64,000 nt of DNA from Aurantibacter aestuarii (GTDB lineage: Bacteria > Bacteroidota > Bacteroidia > Flavobacteriales > Flavobacteriaceae): NCBI RefSeq assembly GCF_003008425.1, contig NZ_PXOQ01000009.1, positions 131,501 through 195,500 of the forward strand, written 5' to 3'. Positions 55,345 through 64,000 of the stretch are shown in pieces. Numbering within the stretch: position 1 is the first letter of the stretch; the number at the start of each line of letters is the position of its first letter. Position numbers and translations under genes: made by a program. Below the pieces are notes generated by a model. It saw only the letters and a program-made list of their open reading frames with translations, made no database searches and was not told the DNA's origin.

Positions 55345-57663
55345 TTAATGATTGTTTAAAATTTTAAATACCAATGCTTTAGTTAAAGTTTGTCCATTTG
55401 CTTTCGCACGTATATCGCCATAAGAATATCTAAAATCACAACCCGTTTTATAAGCGCTGCAGCCATAGGCAGTTTTACCTTTTATAATTGTACCTTTTTT
55501 ACATTTAGGACAGGCATTTTCCGGAGTAACTTCTTTTTTAGCTGAAGTCTTTTTAGGTTCCAATTTTAATTTAAAATGGTCATCAAACCTTAGTAAACCA
55601 TCTGTAGGTGTTCCGTTTACTTTAAATCCTTTTAAATTAACTGTAGATCCTTTTTCTAGCAGACGTTTAAATTGATTTTCAGATACTTTCTTGCCGCCAA
55701 ACTCAAATGGTAGTAAAAAGTCACAGCTTTTACTATATAGGCTGCAACCATATGCATTTTTACCTTTTACTAGTTGACCAGATTGACATTTTGGGCAATT
55801 AGCACCAACGACTTTGGTTTTACTTGATGTTTTTTTCTTGGCAGATGTTGTTGTTTTATTATTGGTATAACTAATTTTTGCAATTGTAGTTTCACTTCGC
55901 ACGTCGTAAACCAATTGGTCCACCATGCGCTTCATGTTTTTTATAAATAATCCTGCACTATATTCGCCTTTTTCTATGTCTTTCAATTGTTTTTCCCAAA
56001 GCCCAGTTAATTCGGCAGACTTTAGCATATCGTTTTGAATTACATCAATAAGCTGAATACCAGTAACAGTTGGTAAAACTTGTTTTTTATTTCGTTTTAT
56101 ATATTTTCTACGAAACAATGTTTCTATAATATTGGCACGTGTTGATGGTCTTCCAATACCATTTTCCTTCATTAAATCCCGCAATTCATCATCATCTACC
56201 TGTTTACCTGCGGTTTCCATAGCTCTAAGTAAAGACGCTTCCGTAAATTGGTTTGGTGGTTTGGTTTCCTTTTCTAAAAACGACGGTTCGTGCGGACCTT
56301 TTTCGCCTTTTGTAAAGTTTGGTAATAACCCTGTATCTTTAGTTTTCGCTTTAGTTTTATCTGTCACACTGAGCGTAGTCGAAGTGTCAAAAACTACACG
56401 CCAGCCTTTACTTAAAATTTCTTTACCTGTTGTTTTAAAATTTACCGTATCCGCTTTCCCAATAACGGTGGTGTTAGACACCTTACAATCGTCATAAAAT
56501 ACCGCAATAAAACGTTTGGTAATGATGTCGTAAACTTGTTGCTGATTGTATTGCAAATTCATTTGCACACCAGTAGGAATAATGGCGTGGTGATCGGTTA
56601 CCTTGCTATCGTCGAAAACACGTTTAGATTTTTTAATTTTTTTAGTAAGTAATGGCGCTGTTAACGTATTATAATTAGTTAGATTTTTTAATATCCCTGG
56701 GACTTTTGGATAAATATCGTTTGGTAAAAAAGTCGTGTCAACTCTTGGGTAAGTCACTACTTTTTGTTCATATAATTTCTGAACAATTTTAAGCGTTTCA
56801 TCTGCAGAAAACCCAAATTTATTATTGCAATACACTTGCAGTCCTGTTAAGTCGAATAATTTTGGGGCATAATCGTTTCCACTTTTTTTAGTAATAGAAA
56901 CAATTTCAAAGTCGTGTTCCTTCACTTTATTGGCTAAAACTTGACCTTCTTCAACATTTGTAAACCGTCCTTCTTCATAACTAAATAAGGTGTCACGATA
57001 CATAGTTTGCAATTCCCAATAGGGTTGAGGCTTAAAATTTTCAATCTCTAAAAACCGATTTACTACCATAGCTAAGGTTGGAGTTTGTACGCGACCAACA
57101 CTTAATACCTGTTTGTAGCCACCATGCTTTACAGTATATAAGCGTGTGGCGTTCATACCTAATAACCAGTCGCCAATTGCTCTAGAAAATCCCGCATAAT
57201 ATAAATTGTCATATTTTTTACTGGATTGTAAATTTTCAAAACCATCTTTAATAGCTTCGGTTGTTAAAGATGAAATCCATAAACGTTGAACTTCTCCTTT
57301 ATATTTAGCCTGATCTATAACCCATCGTTGGATTAATTCACCTTCTTGCCCAGCATCCCCACAATTTATAACTACTTCGGCTTTATCAAAAAGACTTTTT
57401 ACAATTTTAAATTGCTTTTTAATACCAGAATCGTTAGAAACTTTGGTTTCAAATTTATCGGGTAACATAGGAAGATTGTTTAAGTCCCAACTTTTCCAGT
57501 AAGGTTTGTAGTCGTTAGGCTCTTTTAAAGTACATAAATGCCCAAAGGTGTACGTTACTGCATAACCATTACCTTCATAGTAGCCATCACGCTTGGTGTT
57601 AGCTCCTAAAACTTGTGCAATTTCTCTTGCTACACTTGGTTTTTCGGCAATACAGACTTTCAC
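55345..57663 (-). CDS. topB: DNA topoisomerase III
   Basis: A 772-residue type IA topoisomerase that passes single strands and resolves joined DNA. It has the TOPRIM domain (VCIAEKPSVAREIAQVLGA; CGDAGQEGELIQRW), the catalytic Tyr305 in VVTYPRVDTTFLPND, and two C-terminal topo-type zinc ribbons (CPKCQSGQLVKGKNAYGCS and CPKCKKGTIIKGKTAYGCS). The start codon is GTG at 57663 (MKVCIAEKPS); no ATG fits. A dispersed palindrome lies inside the coding sequence at 56362-56389. RecQ is upstream at 82 bases. Confidence 0.95.
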   Translation of the reverse strand: MKVCIAEKPSVAREIAQVLGANTKRDGYYEGNGYAVTYTFGHLCTLKEPNDYKPYWKSWDLNNLPMLPDKFETKVSNDSGIKKQFKIVKSLFDKAEVVINCGDAGQEGELIQRWVIDQAKYKGEVQRLWISSLTTEAIKDGFENLQSSKKYDNLYYAGFSRAIGDWLLGMNATRLYTVKHGGYKQVLSVGRVQTPTLAMVVNRFLEIENFKPQPYWELQTMYRDTLFSYEEGRFTNVEEGQVLANKVKEHDFEIVSITKKSGNDYAPKLFDLTGLQVYCNNKFGFSADETLKIVQKLYEQKVVTYPRVDTTFLPNDIYPKVPGILKNLTNYNTLTAPLLTKKIKKSKRVFDDSKVTDHHAIIPTGVQMNLQYNQQQVYDIITKRFIAVFYDDCKVSNTTVIGKADTVNFKTTGKEILSKGWRVVFDTSTTLSVTDKTKAKTKDTGLLPNFTKGEKGPHEPSFLEKETKPPNQFTEASLLRAMETAGKQVDDDELRDLMKENGIGRPSTRANIIETLFRRKYIKRNKKQVLPTVTGIQLIDVIQNDMLKSAELTGLWEKQLKDIEKGEYSAGLFIKNMKRMVDQLVYDVRSETTIAKISYTNNKTTTSAKKKTSSKTKVVGANCPKCQSGQLVKGKNAYGCSLYSKSCDFLLPFEFGGKKVSENQFKRLLEKGSTVNLKGFKVNGTPTDGLLRFDDHFKLKLEPKKTSAKKEVTPENACPKCKKGTIIKGKTAYGCSAYKTGCDFRYSYGDIRAKANGQTLTKALVFKILNNH
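56362..56389. repeat. Dispersed palindromic repeat within topB
   Basis: On the minus strand CACTTCGACTACGCTCAGTG with flanking TGA/TGACA, a short repeat I recognise from many bacterial genomes. In frame it encodes DTSTTLSVTD (residues about 425-434) in a loop that varies between homologues. Confidence 0.6.
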
Positions 57664-57745
57664 TTAAATACAATTATTTAAAGCTGCAAAATAGCTTTTT
57701 TATAAGAAATAGAATAGTGGAGTTGTAAGGAGTTATTAACGAGAT

Positions 57746-59863
57746 CTAAATAGCTTCTTTTTCTATGACACTTAAAGCTAAACGGATTTTAAAATAATCC
57801 ATTTGTTCATTGTAATAATCATAATAAGCTTTTAGTGAATTAGGACTGTCTAATTCTATTTTTGCCTGATGAATGGCTTCAACGTCGCTTTTACTTATAA
57901 AATCGTAAATATTAATGTCTTTTCCGTCGCTATATAATTTCGCAATATGAGAATATATAGTAGGTGTTTTTAATTGACGTTGTTCCGAAATTTCTTCAAT
58001 ACTTAAACCTTTTTTATATAAGTCGTAAGTAATTAGGTGTGTATCGGTTTTTTTGGTTTTTTTAATTTTTGAACCCATAAAATCCATAATTTCAGCAATA
58101 AATTCATCACCATAAACTTCCATTTTACGTTGTCCCACACCAGAAATAGTTAAAAATTCGCTTTCACTCATTGGTCTTAATTTCTCCATTTCTTTTAAAG
58201 TCGCATCACTAAAAATAAGGTATGCCGGAATGTTTTCTTCCAAAGAAATTTTATAACGCAATTTGCGTAAGCGTTCAAATAGGCTATTGGTAGCCGTTCG
58301 TTTTTCTTTTGTTTTAACTGCTGTAGCTTTGCTTTCTTTCTTAAACTCTACAGGTGTTGTCACAAAAACTTTTTGACCATCAAACAATACTTTATGCGAA
58401 AAGTCGGTTAGTTGAAGCGCGTTGTTTTTATGAAAAGCAATTTCACAAACACCTTGATTAATTAATTGAATTATATAGTGTTGCCAGTGGTTCCAAGAGG
58501 TGTCTTTTCCAATGCCATACGTTTTTACACCATTTAGTTGCTTATCTAAAATATTAGCATTGTTGGCTCCACGTAAAATATCTATAATAGTACCAATAGC
58601 TTCGGTTTGATTAATGCGATATATGGTAGATAATATCTTTTGAGCTAAAACAGTGCCGTCAAAAAACTTGGGCGGATTTTTACACACATCGCAATTCCCG
58701 CAATTATCACCTAACAACTCTCCAAAATAACTTAATAAGATTTTACGTCTGCAGGTAGTTGCTTCGCTAAATTGCTTCATCCGGTCCAGTTTTGCCATTT
58801 GGACAGCTTCATTACTAGCGCCTTGAGCAAATTTTTGAAGTTGAATAACATCGGCATAACTATGAAACAACAAAGCTTTAGCCTCTAATCCATCACGACC
58901 AGCACGACCAATTTCTTGGTAGTAACCTTCAATGTTTTTAGGCATGTTATGATGTATAACCCAGCGTACATTAGATTTGTCTATCCCCATACCAAAAGCA
59001 ACTGTAGCACAGACCACTTGGGTTTTATCATATATAAAATCTTCTTGAACGCGAGAACGATCATCAAAACTTAATCCGGCATGATATGCATCTGCATTTA
59101 TGCCGTTTTCATTAAGTTTTTTAGCAATTTGTTCGGTGTTTTTTCTACTTAAACAATAAACAATACCAGATTCTCCTGGATTTTTCTCAATAAAACGGAT
59201 AATTTGCTTTGCTCTGCCGTCTGCTGGTCGAACTTCTAATTCTATGTTTTTACGGTCAAAAGAAGAAATGTATTGATCAGCATTTGGGATTTTTAACTGG
59301 TCAACAATATCTTGTCTTGTCGCTTTGTCTGCTGTTGCTGTCAGTGCTATAATAGGTGTATTTGGTAACTGTTGTTTTAAAAAACCTAACTGCTGGTAAC
59401 TTGGTCTAAAATCGTGACCCCAACTGGAAATACAATGCGCTTCATCTATGGCAACACAGCTAATTTGAGATTCTTTTAGAATATTTTCTAATCCAGATAA
59501 ACTCTCTGGCGCAACGTAAAGTAATTTTAATTCTTTATTTAAAACTTGTTCTATAATATGTTGCTGTTCTGAAGATTGTTGACTACTGTTATAAAATGCA
59601 GCCTTAATACCATTAGCATTTAATCCATCCACCTGATCTTTCATTAAAGCTATAAGTGGCGAAATAACTAAAGTTAAACCATTAAAAATTGTAGCTGGTA
59701 GTTGGAAACAAATCGATTTTCCGCCTCCTGTAGGCATAATAACCAGCGTGTCTTTTTTATTTAAAACATTTTCAATAATAGTCTGTTGTTGGCCACGAAA
59801 CGAGTCGTAACCAAAATGAGATTTAAGAGATTTTAGAAGTTGGTGTTCTAATATGTCGGTCAT
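57746..59863 (-). CDS. recQ: ATP-dependent DNA helicase RecQ
   Basis: A 705-residue 3'-5' helicase. Motif I is PTGGGKS at 44-50, motif II AIDEAHCISSWGHDFRP, motif VI QEIGRAGRDG. The RecQ zinc site follows (CRRKILLSYFGELLGDNCGNCDVC), then the winged helix (RQC), an HRDC domain around 530-600 (LRKLRYKISLEENIPAYLIFSDATLKEM) and a C-terminal helix-turn-helix of HTH_40 type (YDLYKKGLSIEEISEQRQLKTPTIYSHIAKLY). It should work with topB, which is 82 bases downstream on the same strand. It starts at ATG; TACCTTTG lies 18-25 bases upstream on the minus strand. Confidence 0.96.
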   Translation of the reverse strand: MTDILEHQLLKSLKSHFGYDSFRGQQQTIIENVLNKKDTLVIMPTGGGKSICFQLPATIFNGLTLVISPLIALMKDQVDGLNANGIKAAFYNSSQQSSEQQHIIEQVLNKELKLLYVAPESLSGLENILKESQISCVAIDEAHCISSWGHDFRPSYQQLGFLKQQLPNTPIIALTATADKATRQDIVDQLKIPNADQYISSFDRKNIELEVRPADGRAKQIIRFIEKNPGESGIVYCLSRKNTEQIAKKLNENGINADAYHAGLSFDDRSRVQEDFIYDKTQVVCATVAFGMGIDKSNVRWVIHHNMPKNIEGYYQEIGRAGRDGLEAKALLFHSYADVIQLQKFAQGASNEAVQMAKLDRMKQFSEATTCRRKILLSYFGELLGDNCGNCDVCKNPPKFFDGTVLAQKILSTIYRINQTEAIGTIIDILRGANNANILDKQLNGVKTYGIGKDTSWNHWQHYIIQLINQGVCEIAFHKNNALQLTDFSHKVLFDGQKVFVTTPVEFKKESKATAVKTKEKRTATNSLFERLRKLRYKISLEENIPAYLIFSDATLKEMEKLRPMSESEFLTISGVGQRKMEVYGDEFIAEIMDFMGSKIKKTKKTDTHLITYDLYKKGLSIEEISEQRQLKTPTIYSHIAKLYSDGKDINIYDFISKSDVEAIHQAKIELDSPNSLKAYYDYYNEQMDYFKIRLALSVIEKEAI

Positions 59864-59880
59864 GAAAATAAAATGAAAAC

Positions 59881-59888
59881 CAAAGGTA
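59881..59888 (-). promoter_or_regulatory. Predicted -7 box of recQ
   Basis: Minus strand reads TACCTTTG, 17 bases before the recQ start. No -33 TTG seen. Confidence 0.3.
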
Positions 59889-59928
59889 TTATTATCTGTC
59901 TGAATGCTGAAGAAATATTAAATTTTAT

Positions 59929-60732
59929 TTACCAAGGAACTACAAAACATTTATGTAATTCGCCATTTGGTTTTTTTAACCATAAAAGTGGCGCGTATTT
60001 TTCAGTTTCATATATTTTTAATTGCGGAAGAATCTGCTCAAAAGTTTGCCATTCTGTATTACAATTTACATTTGCCAGCCAGTCAACTTTTATAGGTTTA
60101 TAAAACTTACAATCTCTAAATTTCCCTAAATCTTTATAGTTAAAATAAAATCCATACACGCAATTATTATTTAAAGTTTTAAATAAATTATTATTATTTA
60201 ATGGTTTAAAAATCTGAGCTTTAAAGTATATCTTTTGTTTGATTTGCTCTGTATCTAATTGAAGTTTTTGGAGTAGTGGTTCTGTATATTGGGAATATAA
60301 TAAAGGCAATTGCTTTTCCTTCAACTTAGTTAATTTTTCTACTAAGCTATCTTTTCTCATAGGTCCAATACAACGCTCAATTTCTGTTTCGCCCAGACTT
60401 TCATCATATAAATAAAATTTAAACTGAATTTCGAGATGTGTTGGAGTACCATCAATTATATATAACCCATCAAGCTCTCCAATCGTTATTTTTTCATTTT
60501 GAATCTGACAGTTTTCAGCTAAAACTTTAATAGATTCAACTAATAACAATTCCTGACTAACAAAGCGTTCCACACGTTGTCCTAAGCGTAAGTTTTTAAT
60601 AGATTCAAATTGAAATTTAGGAGTTTGATTTACCTGAGTTATTAGTGGCGACATACCCATAATTTCTTCAGAAAATAAATGTGGTGTATGGTAAAACCCG
60701 TTAAATTGTGTTTGTAAATCGTCTTCAAGCAT
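59929..60732 (-). CDS. DUF1853 family protein, possible PD-(D/E)XK nuclease fold
   Basis: A 267-residue protein that I place in DUF1853. The N-terminal helix has LGQRVERFVSQ (Glu55), followed by NCQIQNEKITIGELDGL (Asp88) and THLEIQFKFYL (Glu101, Gln103, Lys105). This helix-E / GELD / E-x-K-like order is the shape of PD-(D/E)XK nucleases, with the lysine shifted by two positions. The rest is not recognised. It lies 65 bases upstream of recQ on the same strand and starts at ATG. Nuclease activity is an inference only. Confidence 0.72.
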   Translation of the reverse strand: MLEDDLQTQFNGFYHTPHLFSEEIMGMSPLITQVNQTPKFQFESIKNLRLGQRVERFVSQELLLVESIKVLAENCQIQNEKITIGELDGLYIIDGTPTHLEIQFKFYLYDESLGETEIERCIGPMRKDSLVEKLTKLKEKQLPLLYSQYTEPLLQKLQLDTEQIKQKIYFKAQIFKPLNNNNLFKTLNNNCVYGFYFNYKDLGKFRDCKFYKPIKVDWLANVNCNTEWQTFEQILPQLKIYETEKYAPLLWLKKPNGELHKCFVVPW

Positions 60733-60805
60733 GCACGAATCTAGCCCAAATAAATCAATTTTAAAATTTTTTTCAGATTAGTCTAAAAAACCCTTTAAAA
60801 CATTG

Positions 60806-60813
60806 TATTTTTG
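60806..60813 (+). promoter_or_regulatory. Predicted -7 box of the SF2 helicase gene
   Basis: TATTTTTG fits TAnnTTTG, 28 bases before the ATG. No clear -33. Confidence 0.35.
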
Positions 60814-60841
60814 CACATCTTAAAATCCCAAAATTCATTTC

Positions 60842-62395
60842 ATGTCAGTTAAAACTTTAGACCTACAAGAACGTACCGAAGGAAAGAGTTTATATAGCTA
60901 CCAAAAAGGCGCCATTAACAAAATATTTAAGTGTTTTGAAGAAGCTCCGGAAAATTACCATTTGTTATACCAGTTACCTACAGGTGGAGGAAAAACAGTT
61001 ATTTTCTCTGAAATTGTACGACAATATTTAAAACACCATGAAAAGCGCGTATTAATTATGACGCATAGAATAGAGTTGTGTAAACAAACTTCTAGAATGC
61101 TGGATGAGTTTGGTGTTACAAACAAGATTATAGATAGTAAAGCCGATTTATCTGACCAAGATGATTTTAAGTGTTTTGTAGCCATGGTAGAAACGCTTAA
61201 CAATCGTTTAAACGATGATAAGTTAGATATTTCTGACATTGGATTGGTTATTATTGATGAAGCACATTACAATTCATTCACCAAACTATTTAAGTTTTTC
61301 GATAATGTTTTTGTTTTAGGAGTGACTGCAACACCTTTAAGTAGTAATATTAACCTTCCTATGAAGGATAATTACAACGAATTAATTGTTGGTGAGACTA
61401 TTGGCTCTCTTATAGAAAATGAATTTTTAGCACGTGCAAATATTTATTCATATAACGTAGGTTTAACCTCTCTGGTAGTTGGAGCTAATGGTGATTATAC
61501 GGTTAAGTCTTCGGAAGATTTGTATACTAATACAGATATGTTAACTAAGTTAATTCAGGCTTATGAAGAACGTGCAAAAGGTAAAAAAACTTTAATTTTT
61601 AATAATGGTATCAACACCTCACTACATGTGTATGACACCTTTAGACGTGCCGGCTATCCTATAGCTCACTTAGATAATAATAATACTAAAAAAGAGCGTA
61701 AAGCCATCTTAAAATGGTTTAAAGAAACTCCCGACGCTATATTAACATCGGTATCTATATTAACCACAGGTTTTGATGAACCAACTGTAGATTGTATCAT
61801 GTTAAATCGTGCTACAAAATCGTTAACGTTGTATTACCAAATGATTGGTCGTGGTTCTCGTATTTTAAAGAATAAAAACACCTTTACTGTAATAGATTTA
61901 GGAAATAACCTTCATCGATTTGGACCTTGGGGTAGCGATTTAGACTGGCAACGTATTTTTAGGTCTCCTAACTACTATTTAGATGGTATCTTAAGTGATG
62001 AAGATATTGAACAGAATTTCAGGTATGAAATGCCGGATGATTTACGTGCGGAATTTGCAAAATCTGAAGAAGTTTACTTTGACATTAATAAAACCTACAT
62101 TAGTTCTGTAAGAAATGGAGAATCTAGTAAAGTGGTTTTAGAACGTTCCATTGCCCAGCATGCCAGAATTTGTATAGAAAATAGTGAAGACATGTGGGAT
62201 GCTTTAGCACTTGCCAAACTTCTTGGAGACGATATAGATTATAGAATTGGTCGTTATACCAAGTGTATTAGTAAAAGCACCTATAACTTTGTAGACTGGT
62301 TGAAAGAAGACTACCGTAAGAAACTAAACGCTTATATTAGGTCAAATTTTGATGAAGTTTTTGAAGATATACATGGATTTCCTCCAGAAGACTAG
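60842..62395 (+). CDS. SF2 DEAD/DEAH helicase family protein
   Basis: A 517-residue protein with the helicase core: motif I LPTGGGKT at 45-52, motif II IIDEAHYN (Asp139-His142), motif III GVTATP, motif V region VSILTTGFDEPTVD and motif VI YQMIGRGSRILK. This is the SSL2/UvrB-like type seen in restriction and repair proteins. The C-terminal 130 residues (EEVYFDINKTYIS to FPPED) are an extra domain of unknown role. It is divergent from the DUF1853 gene and 20 bases ahead of the DEAD-box gene, with which it is probably co-transcribed. Confidence 0.9.
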   Translation: MSVKTLDLQERTEGKSLYSYQKGAINKIFKCFEEAPENYHLLYQLPTGGGKTVIFSEIVRQYLKHHEKRVLIMTHRIELCKQTSRMLDEFGVTNKIIDSKADLSDQDDFKCFVAMVETLNNRLNDDKLDISDIGLVIIDEAHYNSFTKLFKFFDNVFVLGVTATPLSSNINLPMKDNYNELIVGETIGSLIENEFLARANIYSYNVGLTSLVVGANGDYTVKSSEDLYTNTDMLTKLIQAYEERAKGKKTLIFNNGINTSLHVYDTFRRAGYPIAHLDNNNTKKERKAILKWFKETPDAILTSVSILTTGFDEPTVDCIMLNRATKSLTLYYQMIGRGSRILKNKNTFTVIDLGNNLHRFGPWGSDLDWQRIFRSPNYYLDGILSDEDIEQNFRYEMPDDLRAEFAKSEEVYFDINKTYISSVRNGESSKVVLERSIAQHARICIENSEDMWDALALAKLLGDDIDYRIGRYTKCISKSTYNFVDWLKEDYRKKLNAYIRSNFDEVFEDIHGFPPED

Positions 62396-62415
62396 CAATT
62401 AACTTATTAATAACT

Positions 62416-63534
62416 ATGAGTACTTTTAAAGCCTTAGGCGTACATAAAAATTATCTTAAATCTTTAAAAGAATTAGGAATTGTTACTCCAACTGAAATTC
62501 AGCAACAGGCCATTCCAATCTTACTTACTTCTAAAACAGATTTAGTAGGATTAGCTCAAACAGGAACAGGAAAAACTGCTGCTTTCGGATTACCTATTTT
62601 GCACCACATAGAACCTCAAAAAAAGCAGGTTCAAGCCCTAATTTTGGCGCCAACCCGCGAACTGGTTCAGCAAATAAAAAAACAACTTTTTAAATTTACA
62701 AAGTATAATGAGCACCCAATTTTTGCTGAAGGTGTTTATGGAGGAGAAAAGATAGATATTCAACTTAAAAACCTTCAAAGACCTACACATATTATAGTGG
62801 CAACTCCTGGTCGTTTGGTCGATTTAATCAACCGAAATGCCATAGATTTAGAAAACATTAAAACCGTAGTATTTGATGAAGCCGATGAGATGCTAAGTAT
62901 GGGTTTTAAAAATGATTTAACAACCATTTTAAATACCACACCTAAAACCAAACAAACCTGGTTATTTTCGGCAACTATGCCAAAAGATTTAAAGGTTATT
63001 GTAGACCGTTATATTAAGCCTAATGCGGTAAGATTAGAAGTAGATCGTAATCTTAAAACAAATGCGAATATTTCTCATTTTTATGTCGAAACTAATTTAC
63101 CGGTTAAAGTAGATACTTTAGCTGCAATTTTAGATCTAAGAGGCGAGGAGCGTGGTATTATTTTTTGTCGTACCAAAGCAGGAACTCAAGCCTTAACCCA
63201 GCAACTAACAGATTTAGGTTTTAATGTAGGTGCTTTGGAAGGCGATATGACTCAGAAAGATCGCGACAAGGTTATGAGGGCTTTTAAAAATACCAGTTTG
63301 CAAATTTTAATTTCAACCGATGTTTCTGCAAGAGGCATAGATGTAGATAATTTAGGCTTTGTAATACATTACCAATTACCAGAACATATAGAATATTATA
63401 CGCATAGAAGTGGTAGAACTGCAAGAGCTGGAAAAAAAGGAGAATCTATAGCTTTGATTTTGGATAATGAATTTTTGAAGTTAAAAGATATTGAAGAAAA
63501 ACTCAATATAAAATTTAAAGCCATACGCTTATAA
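62416..63534 (+). CDS. DEAD-box RNA helicase
   Basis: A 372-residue RNA helicase core with the Q motif (LGIVTPTEIQQQAIP), Walker A AQTGTGKT (47-54), PTRELVQQ, TPGRLVD, DEAD at 154-157, FSATMP and HRSGRTARAG. There is no C-terminal basic or RNA-binding extension, so it is shorter than RhlE or CsdA of related bacteria. It may act in ribosome assembly or RNA turnover. It starts at ATG 20 bases after the SF2 helicase gene; a terminator lies behind it. Confidence 0.95.
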   Translation: MSTFKALGVHKNYLKSLKELGIVTPTEIQQQAIPILLTSKTDLVGLAQTGTGKTAAFGLPILHHIEPQKKQVQALILAPTRELVQQIKKQLFKFTKYNEHPIFAEGVYGGEKIDIQLKNLQRPTHIIVATPGRLVDLINRNAIDLENIKTVVFDEADEMLSMGFKNDLTTILNTTPKTKQTWLFSATMPKDLKVIVDRYIKPNAVRLEVDRNLKTNANISHFYVETNLPVKVDTLAAILDLRGEERGIIFCRTKAGTQALTQQLTDLGFNVGALEGDMTQKDRDKVMRAFKNTSLQILISTDVSARGIDVDNLGFVIHYQLPEHIEYYTHRSGRTARAGKKGESIALILDNEFLKLKDIEEKLNIKFKAIRL

Positions 63535-63535
63535 T

Positions 63536-63572
63536 TAAAAAAGGTCTGAAATATTAATTCAGACCTTTTTTT
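63536..63572. terminator. Bidirectional terminator
   Basis: AAAAAAGGTCTGAA / TTCAGACCTTTTTTT with an 8-base loop, between the DEAD-box gene and the converging hibernation factor gene. Confidence 0.85.
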
Positions 63573-63592
63573 AGATAAATAGGAGCACTATA

Positions 63593-63898
63593 CTAATGAT
63601 GTGCTTGCATTTTATCTTTACGTTTTTCTAATTGACGTTTAACCTTATCTATAGCATCTGCAAAACTCATTTTAAAATTTTCTTTACTAGAATCTGCAAA
63701 AATATTAGAGCCAGGAACACTTATTTTTATTTCAGAAATTTTACCGGTTTCGTTAGTTGGTGTATTTTCTATTTTAAAATAAACTTCTGCTCTAACAATA
63801 AATTCATATTTGTCTGCTAATTTATTTAATCTTTCAGTTGCAAATTGTTCTAGTTCATCACTTGCTTTTACATCATTGTATTCAAAATTCACATCCAT
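63593..63898 (-). CDS. hpf: Ribosome hibernation-promoting factor, short form
   Basis: A 101-residue HPF/YfiA protein that binds the small ribosomal subunit in stationary phase. The single HPF domain is visible from the start, MDVNFEYNDVKASDELEQFATERLNKL, through VRAEVYFKIE and IKISVPGSNIFADSSKENFKMSFADAIDKVKRQLEKRKDKM. It lacks the C-terminal dimerisation domain of long HPF, so 100S formation would rely on another factor. It starts at ATG. The last 100 bases of the window are its upstream region and hold no gene. Confidence 0.93.
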   Translation of the reverse strand: MDVNFEYNDVKASDELEQFATERLNKLADKYEFIVRAEVYFKIENTPTNETGKISEIKISVPGSNIFADSSKENFKMSFADAIDKVKRQLEKRKDKMQAHH

Positions 63899-64000
63899 AA
63901 TTGTTAGGTTTTTATTATTAATAGTATAAAATTAGTTTAAAGTTAATCAAATTAAGCAGCTTTAATATAAGTTTAAGATTATTATTTAAAACTTTAAAAT

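Noticed and set aside
56132-56497. 121-residue open frame on the plus strand
   Set aside because: It lies wholly inside topB on the opposite strand, has no family features and has the composition expected of a shadow frame.
60842-62395. Restriction-modification helicase subunit
   Set aside because: No methylase, specificity or nuclease gene lies next to it, and the downstream neighbour is an RNA helicase.
1-64000. Prophage or integrative element
   Set aside because: No integrase, transposase, portal, tail or replication gene and no tRNA attachment site were seen anywhere in the window.

Overview
This is about 64 kb of AT-rich chromosomal DNA from a marine-type flavobacterium (Bacteroidota, Flavobacteriia). 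The grounds are gene content (SusC-like and plug-domain outer-membrane proteins, DUF5916, DUF6146, DUF6787, a YtxJ-type bacilliredoxin, LuxC-like acyl-CoA reductase next to serC/serA), very low GC, weak Shine-Dalgarno signals and promoter boxes of the TAnnTTTG type. No rRNA, tRNA, CRISPR array, transposase or integrase was seen. Most of the window is ordinary core genome.

Layout. 1-6.7 kb: start of an outer-membrane carboxypeptidase-regulatory-domain protein, smpB, a histidine-phosphatase lipoprotein, clpB, a bacilliredoxin, TerC, a small lipoprotein and an XRE regulator. 6.66-9.2 kb: a 305-bp divergent control region full of TTTACA/TGTAAA words, then an M14 peptidase, an Lrp regulator and a DinB protein. 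9.2-18 kb: aroB, proline dehydrogenase, two cell-surface genes, fumarylacetoacetase and glyA. 18-25.6 kb: a TIGR02757 protein, two tandem GAF histidine kinases, a LolD-type ATPase, a DUF5916 barrel protein and msrA. 25.6-33.1 kb: a CDP-alcohol transferase, a membrane hydrolase-like protein, and a probable metal-uptake cassette (His/Cys-rich protein, TonB receptor, lipoprotein). 33.2-39 kb: serA, serC, LuxC-like reductase, ferredoxin, ychF, PAP2. 39.2-44.1 kb: topoisomerase IV parE and parC, separated by a small membrane gene and a palindromic repeat. 44.1-48.3 kb: an accessory island with a broken DUF6584 gene, an alpha/beta hydrolase flanked by two diverged copies of one ~75-bp element, and three small secreted proteins. 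48.3-53.4 kb: a TetR-controlled ABC/HlyD/TolC export operon whose ATPase has lost key residues. 53.4-64 kb: MscS channel, then rluE-like, topB, recQ and DUF1853 on one strand, and divergently an SF2 helicase, a DEAD-box helicase and the hibernation factor gene.

How the parts work together. Several units read as functional sets: serine synthesis with one-carbon transfer (serA, serC, glyA elsewhere in the window), a RecQ-topoisomerase III pair that should act on joined DNA molecules, an autoregulated tripartite exporter, and a TonB-dependent uptake set. The most distinctive observations are the operator-like array at 6658-6962, a perfect 21-bp palindrome on the tetR promoter, the degenerate export ATPase, the repeated element around the hydrolase gene, and dispersed palindromes beside parC and inside topB.

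Start codons: several genes placed tightly after another one have only TTG or GTG available (20050, 18837, 27936, 55341, 57663 on the minus strand). All family assignments are from recognition of the translated sequence; no database search was run.
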